Below, in pieces: positions 55,580 through 64,000 of a DNA stretch of 64,000 bases (its first letter is position 1; every line of letters starts with the position of its first letter). The DNA lies in assembly GCF_001641265.1 (NCBI RefSeq), contig NW_020167523.1:868001-932000 (forward strand). Direction: 5' to 3'. Below the pieces are notes generated by a model. It worked only from the letters and a program-made list of their open reading frames with translations. It did not search any database and was not told the DNA's origin. The translations under genes and the position numbers were made by a program. Source of the stretch: Pseudogymnoascus destructans. Taxonomy: Eukaryota; Ascomycota; Leotiomycetes; Thelebolales; Thelebolaceae.

Positions 55580-55997
55580 CGAGATGCTACGAGTTTATAA
55601 GTCTCAGAATTGAAGCGACGACCATGGATATGAAGTTGTGGAGTGGTTACTGCACTTATATGTAAGATAGAGACGGTAGCTTCAGGCATCATGGATATAT
55701 TTACTATTGAGAGCACTTATCTCGCTCTTGGAAAGACATATCGACTATTGCTCAGAGTTCCGTGTGGCACGAATAGGTTAAACTTAATTATAACATTTAT
55801 CCCATTTTCTAGACGTACAATACAACTAATAATAAGCTCACATTGAAGTTCGAAGAAAACCGCAACCAACTGGCGGCTTTGCCTCATGAAATCCTCACGT
55901 ATCCGGCCCATCCGGTCGTCGCCCGTTTGACCAATTTCAACCCCTATACGCCATTATCAAAACACCTCACTCGCCACCCCTAACCATCCCCTGTATC
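55580..55997. other. Convergent 3' intergenic region
   Basis: 418 bp between the stop codons of the RBM-like gene and the RSC8/SWI3 gene; AT-rich at 55770-55850. No gene is seen. Confidence 0.4.
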
Positions 55998-58236
55998 TCA
56001 AATCTCGTAGGTACTGACAGCCCCTTCAGCGCTCAGCGGCTGCACATTGTCATTGCTGCCAGGGCCTTGGAAGCTCAACCTGTCGCCTGTATCCATAACA
56101 TCCTGCGCCATCCTGTTCCCTTCCTCTCCACCTACAGTAGCCGCTACCCGTAGGCCCGCCTGGACATCACGAACTCGCTTCTTGAAGGTGAGTCTGTCGA
56201 GGAACAGCTGTTGCCTTCCCCTCTCCAACTCGCGTCTCTCCTCCTGGATGATCGCCTCCATCTCATTGAACTGCTGCAGCTTCAGATCTAGCTTCTGCAA
56301 TGTCGTGTTGACAACTGCGGAGACTAAGCGTGTCATCTCGCGCTCTTCATGTGTTGCCAGGGCAGAGGCGCGGGCAGCAGTTCCAGCTAGGGATGCAGTG
56401 GCGAGGGTTGTAGAGGTGGTTGTGGTGGTGGTAGTCGTGGTCGTTTCGTGGTGGTGAATGTCAATGTCCATAGCGTCGTTTTGCTTGTCTTTCGAGTCAG
56501 ACGCATCATCGCCGCCATAATCCTTGTCTAGCTTCTGACGCAGACTCTTCTTCATTGCGTCAACGCTCTTTCCAGCGGCGGCAGCTGCGACGGCTGGGTC
56601 TGCTAGGTTGGCCAGGAAGCCGATGACAGACATTACTGGGTTGTCGGCTTGGTTAAATGGAAGCTGTCCACCGGATGTTCCAAGCAATCCAAGCCCAGTG
56701 CTTCCATTTACAGCTGGCTCTGTGTCGAGGTATTTGTCCTCAATCTCCAATTGCAAGAACTTTACCACACACTCCTCGCGGGTTCGGGTTCCGACATACT
56801 CTGCAATCTCTTGCCAGCTATCGTCAAACTTCTCGAGGCCTTCCAGTAACAGCAGTAGCTCGCCATCGTTCCAAGGGGCATCACGATCCGGGTACTTGCT
56901 GTAAGACGGGTTTTCGATTTTGACGTAAAGCGATGAGTCTTGGTTAGATGGGAGACGGAGTTCGAGGAAGCAGTTCGGGCAGACGTCATATTTCGCCTTC
57001 CCCGAGCTGGTAACTCCTGGCGCAGTCTTTCCGTTGTGGTAATAGACGCGCGTGCAATCAACTCCGCAAGAGTAGCAGTTGACTTTGGCGATCGGGCTTT
57101 TCAGGAGAGCATCGAGAGCCTTGCTAGGGTCAGCACCGTTGGTCGCTGATTCTCCATTCGCCTGTTTGTCTCCAGTCTTTTGAGTCACTTCTTTGCCATT
57201 CGGCTCATAGGCGTTGCGGCCAATCTCTAGATTACGCTCAATCTTCCCGTCTGCCTTCGCCTTTGCGTCTGTGTCTGCACTTGGCTTTCCCTGTGTAATG
57301 ACCGGGTCCGTTGCCGGATTCCACGGCTGCAGTCCTCTAGGTGTATCCGCAATTACTCGGAAGTGACCAGTGAATGGTGGGCCGACGTTTGACGGCCGAG
57401 CATCCGCATCAACCTGAGTTTTGTTAGTTTAAAGTTCTTCGCAAGATGCTGCCTTTTAGCTTACCTGGTAATTGATAAGACCCCATTGCTCCAAGAACGC
57501 ATGCACGCGCATGATAGCGCATACATCTCCCGCGAGATTCCTGCGGCATGCAGTCACAGTGAGATACTCCACGGGGTTTAGACGGTATGTGTTGATCATG
57601 AAATCCCTATAATCTTTATACACAGCTGGCGTTTTGCTTCGATTTCTGTTGTTGAAAAACTCAGGCAGTGCCTTGCGCTCAATATTATTGATTTGGTGCA
57701 TATCGAACCAAGTACTGTAACTTGGTAGGATGATTGAATGTGTTTGGGAGATGAGGTGTTCACGCGCAGTAGATTCGATTGACGCTTTCGTTTGCTCAAC
57801 TTGTCCAGTTGCCGCAGTCGCATCTACTCCTTCGCCGGTTGTGACAAGTTGCTGCCCATCTTTGACATCCTCCTGTGCCTCGCCCATTTCCGTATCCTGC
57901 CTTGTGTCTTCAGGCCTAGGTCCTTCAGGCGCGTCGAGGGGGTTATCTGATACTACAGCAGGAGTAGATGTTGAGGTGTCCGGCTTGATAGCTGGTTCTG
58001 AAGTTTCGGCATCCGTTGCAGAGGGATCTAAACACGGTATCAGAGTCAGATATCTATTTGTTATCATAATAGTGAACGCCAATTGTGACGAGGCATTCAA
58101 ACATACCATTGGTTGCTGCATCACCTGCCCCTTCCACCACAGGGGTTCCAGCCTCCCCTTGCTGTTGGCCTTGCGCATTAGTGTTAGGAGTTGCTATCGT
58201 AGCTGGCGACCCAACACTAAGAGATTCGCTATCCAT
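55998..58236 (-). CDS. SWIRM-SANT chromatin remodeler subunit (Rsc8/Swi3)
   Basis: Three exons: 58236-58107, 58027-57465 and 57413-55998, giving 702 aa. It is a core scaffold subunit of SWI/SNF and RSC remodelers in the nucleus. The SWIRM domain spans about residues 138-232 (ILPSYSTWFDMHQINNIE to EQWGLINYQVD; its last residues cross the second splice). A ZZ-type zinc finger follows (CYSCGVDCTRVYY, CPNCFLELRLP). The SANT domain is APWNDGELLLLLEGLEKF to VVKFLQLE. A run of ten Thr lies after HHHE in the linker. The C-terminal leucine-zipper coiled coil is LQKLDLKLQQFNEMEAIIQE. Fungi usually carry one such gene shared by both complexes, so Rsc8 and Swi3 cannot be told apart. It is divergent from ETF-alpha. 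Confidence 0.94.
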
Positions 58237-58717
58237 ATTGTATGTTTTCTTCCAATTTCTCGAAGCGTGGTCGACAGAAATGTTAAGTCCCTTCCTACAG
58301 GCTTCGAATCGATTTTGCTGATTGTTGCGGCGGAGGACCTTGGGCGCAAGTTGAGCACGTAGGGCTGAGTTCAATCTGCTTATGCGACCATACAACTATA
58401 CAACGTTGATAGTGTGGAATGAGGAACGGCCGTGCTGGATCAAGGTGACTTTTGATGAGGCGCGTCTGATGGATAGCCTCAAGATGTTCTCACGACAATA
58501 GTCGTGACCGAAGCGACCAATCCTAGACACATCACGTGATATTCGTGTTTTTCTTGGCATTTGAGCACGGTTTGTTCCGAGCGAACCTCGGGTCAAGGGC
58601 CGATGATAGCCCGGCAATCAAGACTTGCGATGCTTGAAGCTTAACATTCTCCCACATACCTTGGAGTACAATTGGATTTGACTGTTTGTTTCTATTTACT
58701 CAAACAGCGCCATCAAT
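58237..58717. promoter_or_regulatory. Divergent promoter region, RSC8/SWI3 and ETF-alpha
   Basis: 481 bp between divergent start codons. A CACGTGA E-box-like word lies at 58533-58539; no other element is assigned. Confidence 0.45.
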
Positions 58718-59801
58718 ATGCTTTCCTCGGTCAGCCGGTCTGTACTGCGTCAAGCACGCCCTCAGTTCCGGGTCCAATCACTCTCACAACTCCAGAGGCT
58801 ACTATCGACACTAGCCGTCCTCGAACAGAACAATGGAAAGCTGAACACCGGCTCCCTGAGCGCCGTCACGGCCGCCAAGAAACTCGGAGGCTCAGTTACT
58901 GCCTTCGTTGCTGGCGGGAACATTAAGAGCGTCGCCGAGGAGGCAGCTAAGGTCGAGGGCGTCGAGAAGGTTATCTCCGTTGACAATGCGGCATATGACA
59001 GGGTATGCGGTCATGGGAGGCAGTATATACAGTTATGGATGCTAAATTATCAAATAGGGTCTACCCGAGAACTACGCCCCTCTCTTAGTCGAAAACATCA
59101 AGAAAGGCGGTTACACGCACATTGTGGCCGGGCACACTGCGTTCGGCAAGAACCTCTTGCCCCGCCTAGCTGCGCTGCTCGACAAGCAACAAATCTCCGA
59201 CGTTGTTGCCATTGAGTCTGAGAATACCTTCGTCCGCCCAATCTATGCTGGAAATGCTATCGCAACCGTGGAGTCCTCCGATGACATCAAAATTGTGACT
59301 ATCCGTGGAACCGCGTTCGCCGCAGCTGCTACCACTGGCGGCTTGGCTACAATCGAGGAAGGCGTTGACCCTAAATCCGAGAGCACAACCGAATGGGTCT
59401 CTGAGGATCTTGCAAAGAGCGATCGCCCTGATCTGGCGACCGCCAGCAAGGTCGTGTCAGGTGGCCGTGGCTTAAAATCTAAGGAGGAGTTCGATAAGAT
59501 TATGCTGCCCCTTGCAGACGCCCTAGGCGCTGCTGTTGGTGCTTCAAGAGCGGCCGTGGACAGCGGATATGCTGATAACAGCTTACAAGTTGGGCAAACG
59601 GGCAAGGTGGTTGCACCACAGTTGTACCTATGCGCCGGTATTTCCGGTGCTATCCAGCATTTGGCAGGAATGAAGGATAGCAAGGTGATTGCGGCCATCA
59701 ACAAGGATCCCGATGCACCTATTTTCCAGATCGCGGATGTGGGCTTGGTGGGTGATCTGTTTGAGAAGGTGCCAGAATTGACGTCCAAGCTCCAAAAATA
59801 A
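58718..59801 (+). CDS. Electron transfer flavoprotein alpha subunit, mitochondrial
   Basis: Two exons, 58718-59002 and 59058-59801, giving 342 aa, the usual length. The N-terminal 30 residues (MLSSVSRSVLRQARPQFRVQ) form a mitochondrial presequence rich in Arg and Ser without acids. ETF takes electrons from acyl-CoA dehydrogenases and passes them to ETF-ubiquinone oxidoreductase in the matrix; the alpha subunit holds most of the FAD site. The FAD-binding C-terminal domain carries VVSGGRGLKSKEEFD and the family signature LCAGISGAIQHLAGMKDS. The splice joins AYDR to GLPENYAPLL in phase 0. It ends 68 bp from the convergent ARH1-type gene, another mitochondrial flavoprotein. Confidence 0.96.
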
Positions 59802-59869
59802 ATAGATGAGAATAAATATTTAAATATTGTATATATAGTTACACAAGTGTACAGTCCAACCCAAGTTGA

Positions 59870-61541
59870 TCAGTCTAAGACACGGAGCATCTCTTCGATG
59901 GTAGTGAATTTCTCCCTCTTCTTGCCGCTCTTCTTGCCTCGTGCGACTTCAGCTGCATCGATCTTTTTCCAGTCCTCCCAGCTCACCCTTCGACACCCCC
60001 TCTTCTCGGCTTCGACTTTGACGGCGTCCCATCCAGTTTTTACATCCTCGCCTCCCTTGAATGGCGCCTTACTATTCCAGTCCTCGGCAATTCTATCTGC
60101 GGTTAAAAATGCATCGCTCATCGTGCTTGCAATAACACCTGTAGGGCCTCTCTTTACCCAGCCTGCGGCGTACATCCCGGGAACGTGTTGCTTTACCCCC
60201 TTTTCCCACCCGAGGCTCAATACGCGGCCCTCCTGATCATTGGGTATTATCCCTAATCGGTCATCAAATGGGACACCGAGTTCTGAGAGCCCGGCGATGG
60301 CCTCCGATTTATACCCGATAGACCGGAACGCCATCTCAGCAGGGAGGTCTGCCTGTTCACCGGTGCTCGTTACCCTGGCCTTGGGGTCAAAGGGATCGAG
60401 GCCTAGGGAAGTTTTGTCAAAGGATAGGCTGGCTAAATTATTCGACGAATCCGGGTTAAACGAGGTGGGCGATAGCTTGAAATCGAGAGACCAAGATCGT
60501 GGCACGTCTCCCAATGATGCTTCAGAGCCCTTTGCTAGAACTTGCATTATTCGCTTCGGTGCGCGAGGGAGCTTGGTTATATCTGGAGGTAATTGGGCTG
60601 GAGGGATAGGACGAAATGCTACATCTGGTAGCTTCATAAGCTCCCGAACCTCCTTTATTGTGAATGCAGCCTGTTTGATGGTTAGTTGGGCGTATTTTAA
60701 AACGAATTGAACGATATGACTCACCTGCATTGGCCCACGTCTCCCAACCACTCTCACACTCTTGACACGGCTTCTGCTCAAGGCGTCTATGGCCTGCTCG
60801 GTGATATCGGTTCCCTTCAACGAATTCACGTCGCTGAGAAGTATGCGTGCCACGTCGAGGGCAACATTACCCTGGCCGATGACAACCGCTTCTTCCCCCA
60901 TTGTCAAGTCCGGCGCAAGACCCGAGTATTCTGGCAGCCCATTGTACCACCCGACGAATGCTCGAGCAGAATATATGCCATTGACCGTATCCTCTCCCTT
61001 TATGCCCAACTTCCGGTCCTGTGAAGCTCCGTATGCGAATAGTATGGCATCATAGTGAGGGGCAATAGCTTTAAGAGGCAAGGACCCTGGGTCTGGTCCA
61101 ATGCTTATATTGCCAATAAAGTTGAAATTTGGTGATTCTGCTACTTCTTGAAACTTATCTTCGCAGTTCTATATGTTATCAGCCTTGTTTGAAGGCGGAT
61201 GGCGGAAGCCGAAGTTCACAAACCTTGACTTCTGGATGATCCGGAGCAACACCAAAACGGACAAGGCCAAAAGGCACAGGAAGATGCTCATACATATCTA
61301 CTGTCCCATTTTCAATTTTGGACAGCACTTTATAGGACGTATAAAATCCCGCTGGGCCAGAGCCTATGACGGCTATTCGGAAAGGCCGGCCATTTTGAGT
61401 AGAATTCTGTACACTATACTTTCGGCGAGTAGAAACCTGGGCACCCCTTAAACTGCCCCGTGGATTAAACACTATGCGACGTAAATGCCGGGTACATCCT
61501 GTACACACATATTGAGTGGTTGCGCTCATCCTGTGATTCAT
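59870..61541 (-). CDS. ARH1: Mitochondrial NADPH:ferredoxin (adrenodoxin) reductase
   Basis: Three exons: 61541-61224, 61168-60725 and 60670-59870, giving 520 aa (508 if the ATG at 61505 region is not used; a second start lies at 61529). The enzyme passes electrons from NADPH through FAD to mitochondrial ferredoxin for Fe-S cluster and heme A synthesis. The FAD motif RIAVIGSGPAGFYTSY follows an Arg-rich presequence. VIGQGNVALDVARIL is the NADPH Rossmann motif, then VRVVGRRGPMQ, and PAEMAFRSIGYKS in the C-terminal part. Intron 2 (60724-60671, GTGAGT...CAG) is 54 bp, in frame and without a stop, so unspliced message would add 18 residues after GPMQ. Intron 1 is 55 bp. Its 5' end lies 253 bp from the next gene. 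Confidence 0.94.
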
Positions 61542-61794
61542 GACGGAGCGGTTCGCCCGAAACCAAAAATCCCGATAAGAGGTTGATTGTGATAGAGGGG
61601 GCTTGTTGCTGCGACAACGGATGTTTACCGCTGAGCGGGTTGCACGACTCCACCCCACACCAAAATACTGCTATAGTAAGGTACTCTATGCTTATGACAT
61701 ATGACAGATTGCCTTATATATACCAAACAATTACGTCTGAAGACGTCAAAATACCATCTAGTCGACCCGACAGCGCTCCACCTCCTCGATAGCC
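61542..61794. promoter_or_regulatory. Divergent promoter region, ARH1 and the four-span membrane protein
   Basis: 253 bp between divergent start codons, short enough that the two promoters must overlap. No element is assigned. Confidence 0.45.
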
Positions 61795-63755
61795 ATGGGT
61801 GTCGAGCCGCCTTACATTTACGACGCTGTTAAGAAGGACACAACGAGGTATTCGTACAAAGAGTTTGACCCAAAGGCCGTATCAAGATCAAGTATGCAGT
61901 CGCAACCGCAAAAACCAAAGAAAGATGGCCCTCTGGTATCTTTCAACAGACATCCCGAGTATGTCCTAAGCTCTGTCCCAGGTGATTTGCATGACTGACA
62001 TTCAAACAGCTCCTACCTGATAATGCCTTCTGGAAAGGCTACCGGCGCAAGAGTGAGCGCATCGATGAAGGGTCGCATTACAGAAACTAGGATGGCGGTG
62101 TTGTTCTTCAGGATCTTTCAATTACTAGGCGCAATTGGAGCTCTGACTACTATGGTTCTAATTACTGGTGTCGATACTCAAATGGGCTGGATTATGAGAA
62201 TAGTGGTGAGGAACTTTCTGCAATCTGTTTTTTTACAGTCACTGACAACTCATTTCAGCCTGGTATATCCATTTTGCATACATCATACGGCATTTATCAC
62301 TTATCACGCAAACCTTCCGGTCGAACACCAGGCTCGTCTGCCTCATACATGCTGTTTGCCAGCTTGTGCGATGCTTCAATTATGGCGTTTTACGCCTTTA
62401 GCACAACTACGGCATACTACAGATGGGATCCAAAGAACGGTCTCTGGAAATCAACCGACTCAGTCACAACCTGGTCAACTTGGCCAATACTCCAGGATGA
62501 TGGCCCATATGTCATGAAGACTCTCTTTTTCTCCGCAGTTCTATGCTTCGGGGTGAGCGCGATCTTCCATTTCATAACCCTGATACTCTCAATCTGGCTT
62601 TTCGTACTGTTCCGCAAAATTGTCAATCTTCCTCCAGATATGAACCCATTGGAAAGCAATCTCACTTCCAGAGCCCACAAGCGCAACAAGTCTTCTGTCT
62701 CTACAATGCCGATATATGACGACAAGCGGGGGTCCAGGCAATCAGTAGCTGGCGCTGCAGCCCCTCCTTACGAGGGCCTCGCACAGCCTCCCATGATGCC
62801 TTTTATGCACACACGCAACAACTCCGGCACATCCTTCTCGACATACTACTCGATACCTACGTCCTCATCGCCACGAGATTCGAGGCTGGACCTCCCCAGC
62901 CGTCAGTGTCAGATACCGGCCACCAATTCTCCCCGTGCCTCGGTGTCGGACCTGAAGCGCGCATATCAATCTTCTCTTCCCTCGGTTTCCCCTAAGCGCG
63001 GCTCCTATGCCCCAGTGAACACCCAAGATCTCGCAGATCAATATGCGGGTGTCCAAAATGAGAACTGGTATAGCACCGACTCCCTCCCTCACAACCGCTA
63101 CAGCCAGCCACCCAACCCAGTAAAGTCCGCCAGATCCCCAATAGAGGCTCGTCCACAATCCGCGTATACTCCATTACGTGATGGCTTTGGGACTTACGAA
63201 GACATTAACGATGCCGACTTCGACTCAGATGTTGGTTCATCTACTGTCTCCGCCAACCCTCTCAGCGCGCACCCCGTCGCCGCAGGTCAACGCGTTCCTC
63301 CCGTTAAACGAGAGTCCGCATTAGGGGAGATATCACTGAATCCCAATTTTACTGCAGGGAGCAGCAGCTACAGCGGAGATGTAGCAGATATCAATGGCCC
63401 TCAGCGCGGATGCTATGACTACGCAACCGTTGAGCCTAAGGGGCAGTCAGAGTACAGAGAATTGACACCACAACCGCTCGTGCGGCCTGGAGCCGCTGGA
63501 AAGGGGGTTGTCGGACACAGCAGTGACAGAGATGGCATTGTTAAGGGCTCCGTGGGATTTAAGGCGCGGTATTACGGCGAGCTACGCGCGGGTACCCCAC
63601 CTACGCTCGTCAGCGGCGTGAAGGGGCGACAGGTGAGCTCCGGCATTGACATGGGCGTCCAAACTGGAGATGGAAGGAGGGATGTGAGTGGGAAGATTGC
63701 CGAAGAGGGACGTGGCGGATGGGGAGCTAGGTTTAGGAAAATCAGTGGGATTTAA
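61795..63755 (+). CDS. Fungal four-span membrane protein, function unknown
   Basis: Three exons: 61795-61958, 62010-62205 and 62259-63755, giving 618 aa. Four hydrophobic segments lie in the first 270 residues: VLFFRIFQLLGAIGALTTMV, then ISILHTSYGIYHL, SYMLFASLCDASIMAFYAF and the long TLFFSAVLCFGVSAIFHFI to LFRKI. The motif NLPPDMNPLE right after the last helix, with a long Ser/Pro/Tyr-rich cytosolic tail, is seen in an uncharacterised family of filamentous fungi; the helix pattern resembles MARVEL-type proteins but I see no defining motif. The tail is about 330 residues, mostly disordered, with many SP and RSP sites, and would suit regulation by phosphorylation. The splices are supported by NRHPDSYLIMPSGKATG and MRIVPGISILH continuity. 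No function is proposed. Confidence 0.82.
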
Positions 63756-64000
63756 TTGGGTCATGGGAGAGTTGGGGGTTCATGTTTGGGAGTTTGGGAT
63801 GCGAAATGGCGCGGTATTGGCGGAGCGGGTGTTAGGATAATGTATTGTTGTTATTCTGGGCCATTGTTCAGCTACAGTAGCTATGTAGGAAATAGAGAGA
63901 CTGAGAGACTGCTATCTTCAACTGGGGTATCAAAAAATTTGAGAAATAATCGTCCAAAAAACCTGTTAGCCAAAGTACCGCCCCGTTTTCTAGCCATGGC
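63756..64000. other. 3' flank to the window edge
   Basis: 245 bp after the last stop codon; nothing recognised. Confidence 0.4.

Noticed and set aside
1..64000. CRISPR arrays, bacterial operons, riboswitches, rRNA genes
   Set aside because: None seen; the gene structure is eukaryotic throughout, and no regularly spaced repeats or rRNA segments were recognised.

Overview
The window looks like nuclear DNA of a filamentous ascomycete (Pezizomycotina). Genes are intron-poor, with introns of 50-110 bp that carry GTAAGT-type donors and CTAAC-like branch points. There is a Zn2Cys6 regulator, fungal-only membrane proteins and Fot1/Tc1-type transposon remains with C-to-T style decay. I cannot assign the class from the sequence alone. 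Twenty protein genes are supported. Spliced models were built by hand, and in every multi-exon model the exon lengths add up to a whole number of codons.

Positions 1-5000 hold a repeat-containing hypothetical protein (-) and a small membrane protein (+). Positions 5000-16000 form a sparse sodium-handling block. It has a type II Na+/K+-like P-type ATPase (+), an inverted, truncated relic of a Na+/H+ antiporter gene (-), and an intact Na+/H+ antiporter (+). A 49-bp inverted repeat and a Tc1/mariner transposase stub follow. Positions 16800-27300 are dense: SPC24 (-) and FIS1 (+) share a promoter, then come a RING-H2 ubiquitin ligase (+), a Zn2Cys6 regulator (-) and CTF18 (+), the last with a cluster of MluI-box motifs upstream.

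Positions 27300-31300 are a transposon graveyard. It contains a decayed Fot1/pogo transposase in which all three catalytic aspartate codons appear damaged, then LTR-like direct repeats. Next are two convergent, overlapping hypothetical genes, one of which looks broken at its 5' end. A DUF300/Ost-alpha membrane protein (-) with an 18-nt exon and the giant bridge-like lipid-transfer protein CSF1 (+, 3244 aa) then diverge from a shared 465-bp spacer.

From 47400 to the end the genes are almost all housekeeping: eEF2, an Rrn5-like Pol I factor, an RBM26/27-like RNA-binding protein, an Rsc8/Swi3 remodeler subunit, mitochondrial ETF-alpha, mitochondrial ferredoxin-NADP+ reductase (ARH1) and a four-span membrane protein. 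ETF-alpha and ARH1 converge 68 bp apart and are both mitochondrial flavoprotein electron-transfer genes. I found no clearly new multi-gene system. The best leads are the antiporter relic beside the sodium genes, the damaged transposase, the broken gene at 32.4-33.4 kb and the inverted-repeat element at 15.6-16.2 kb.
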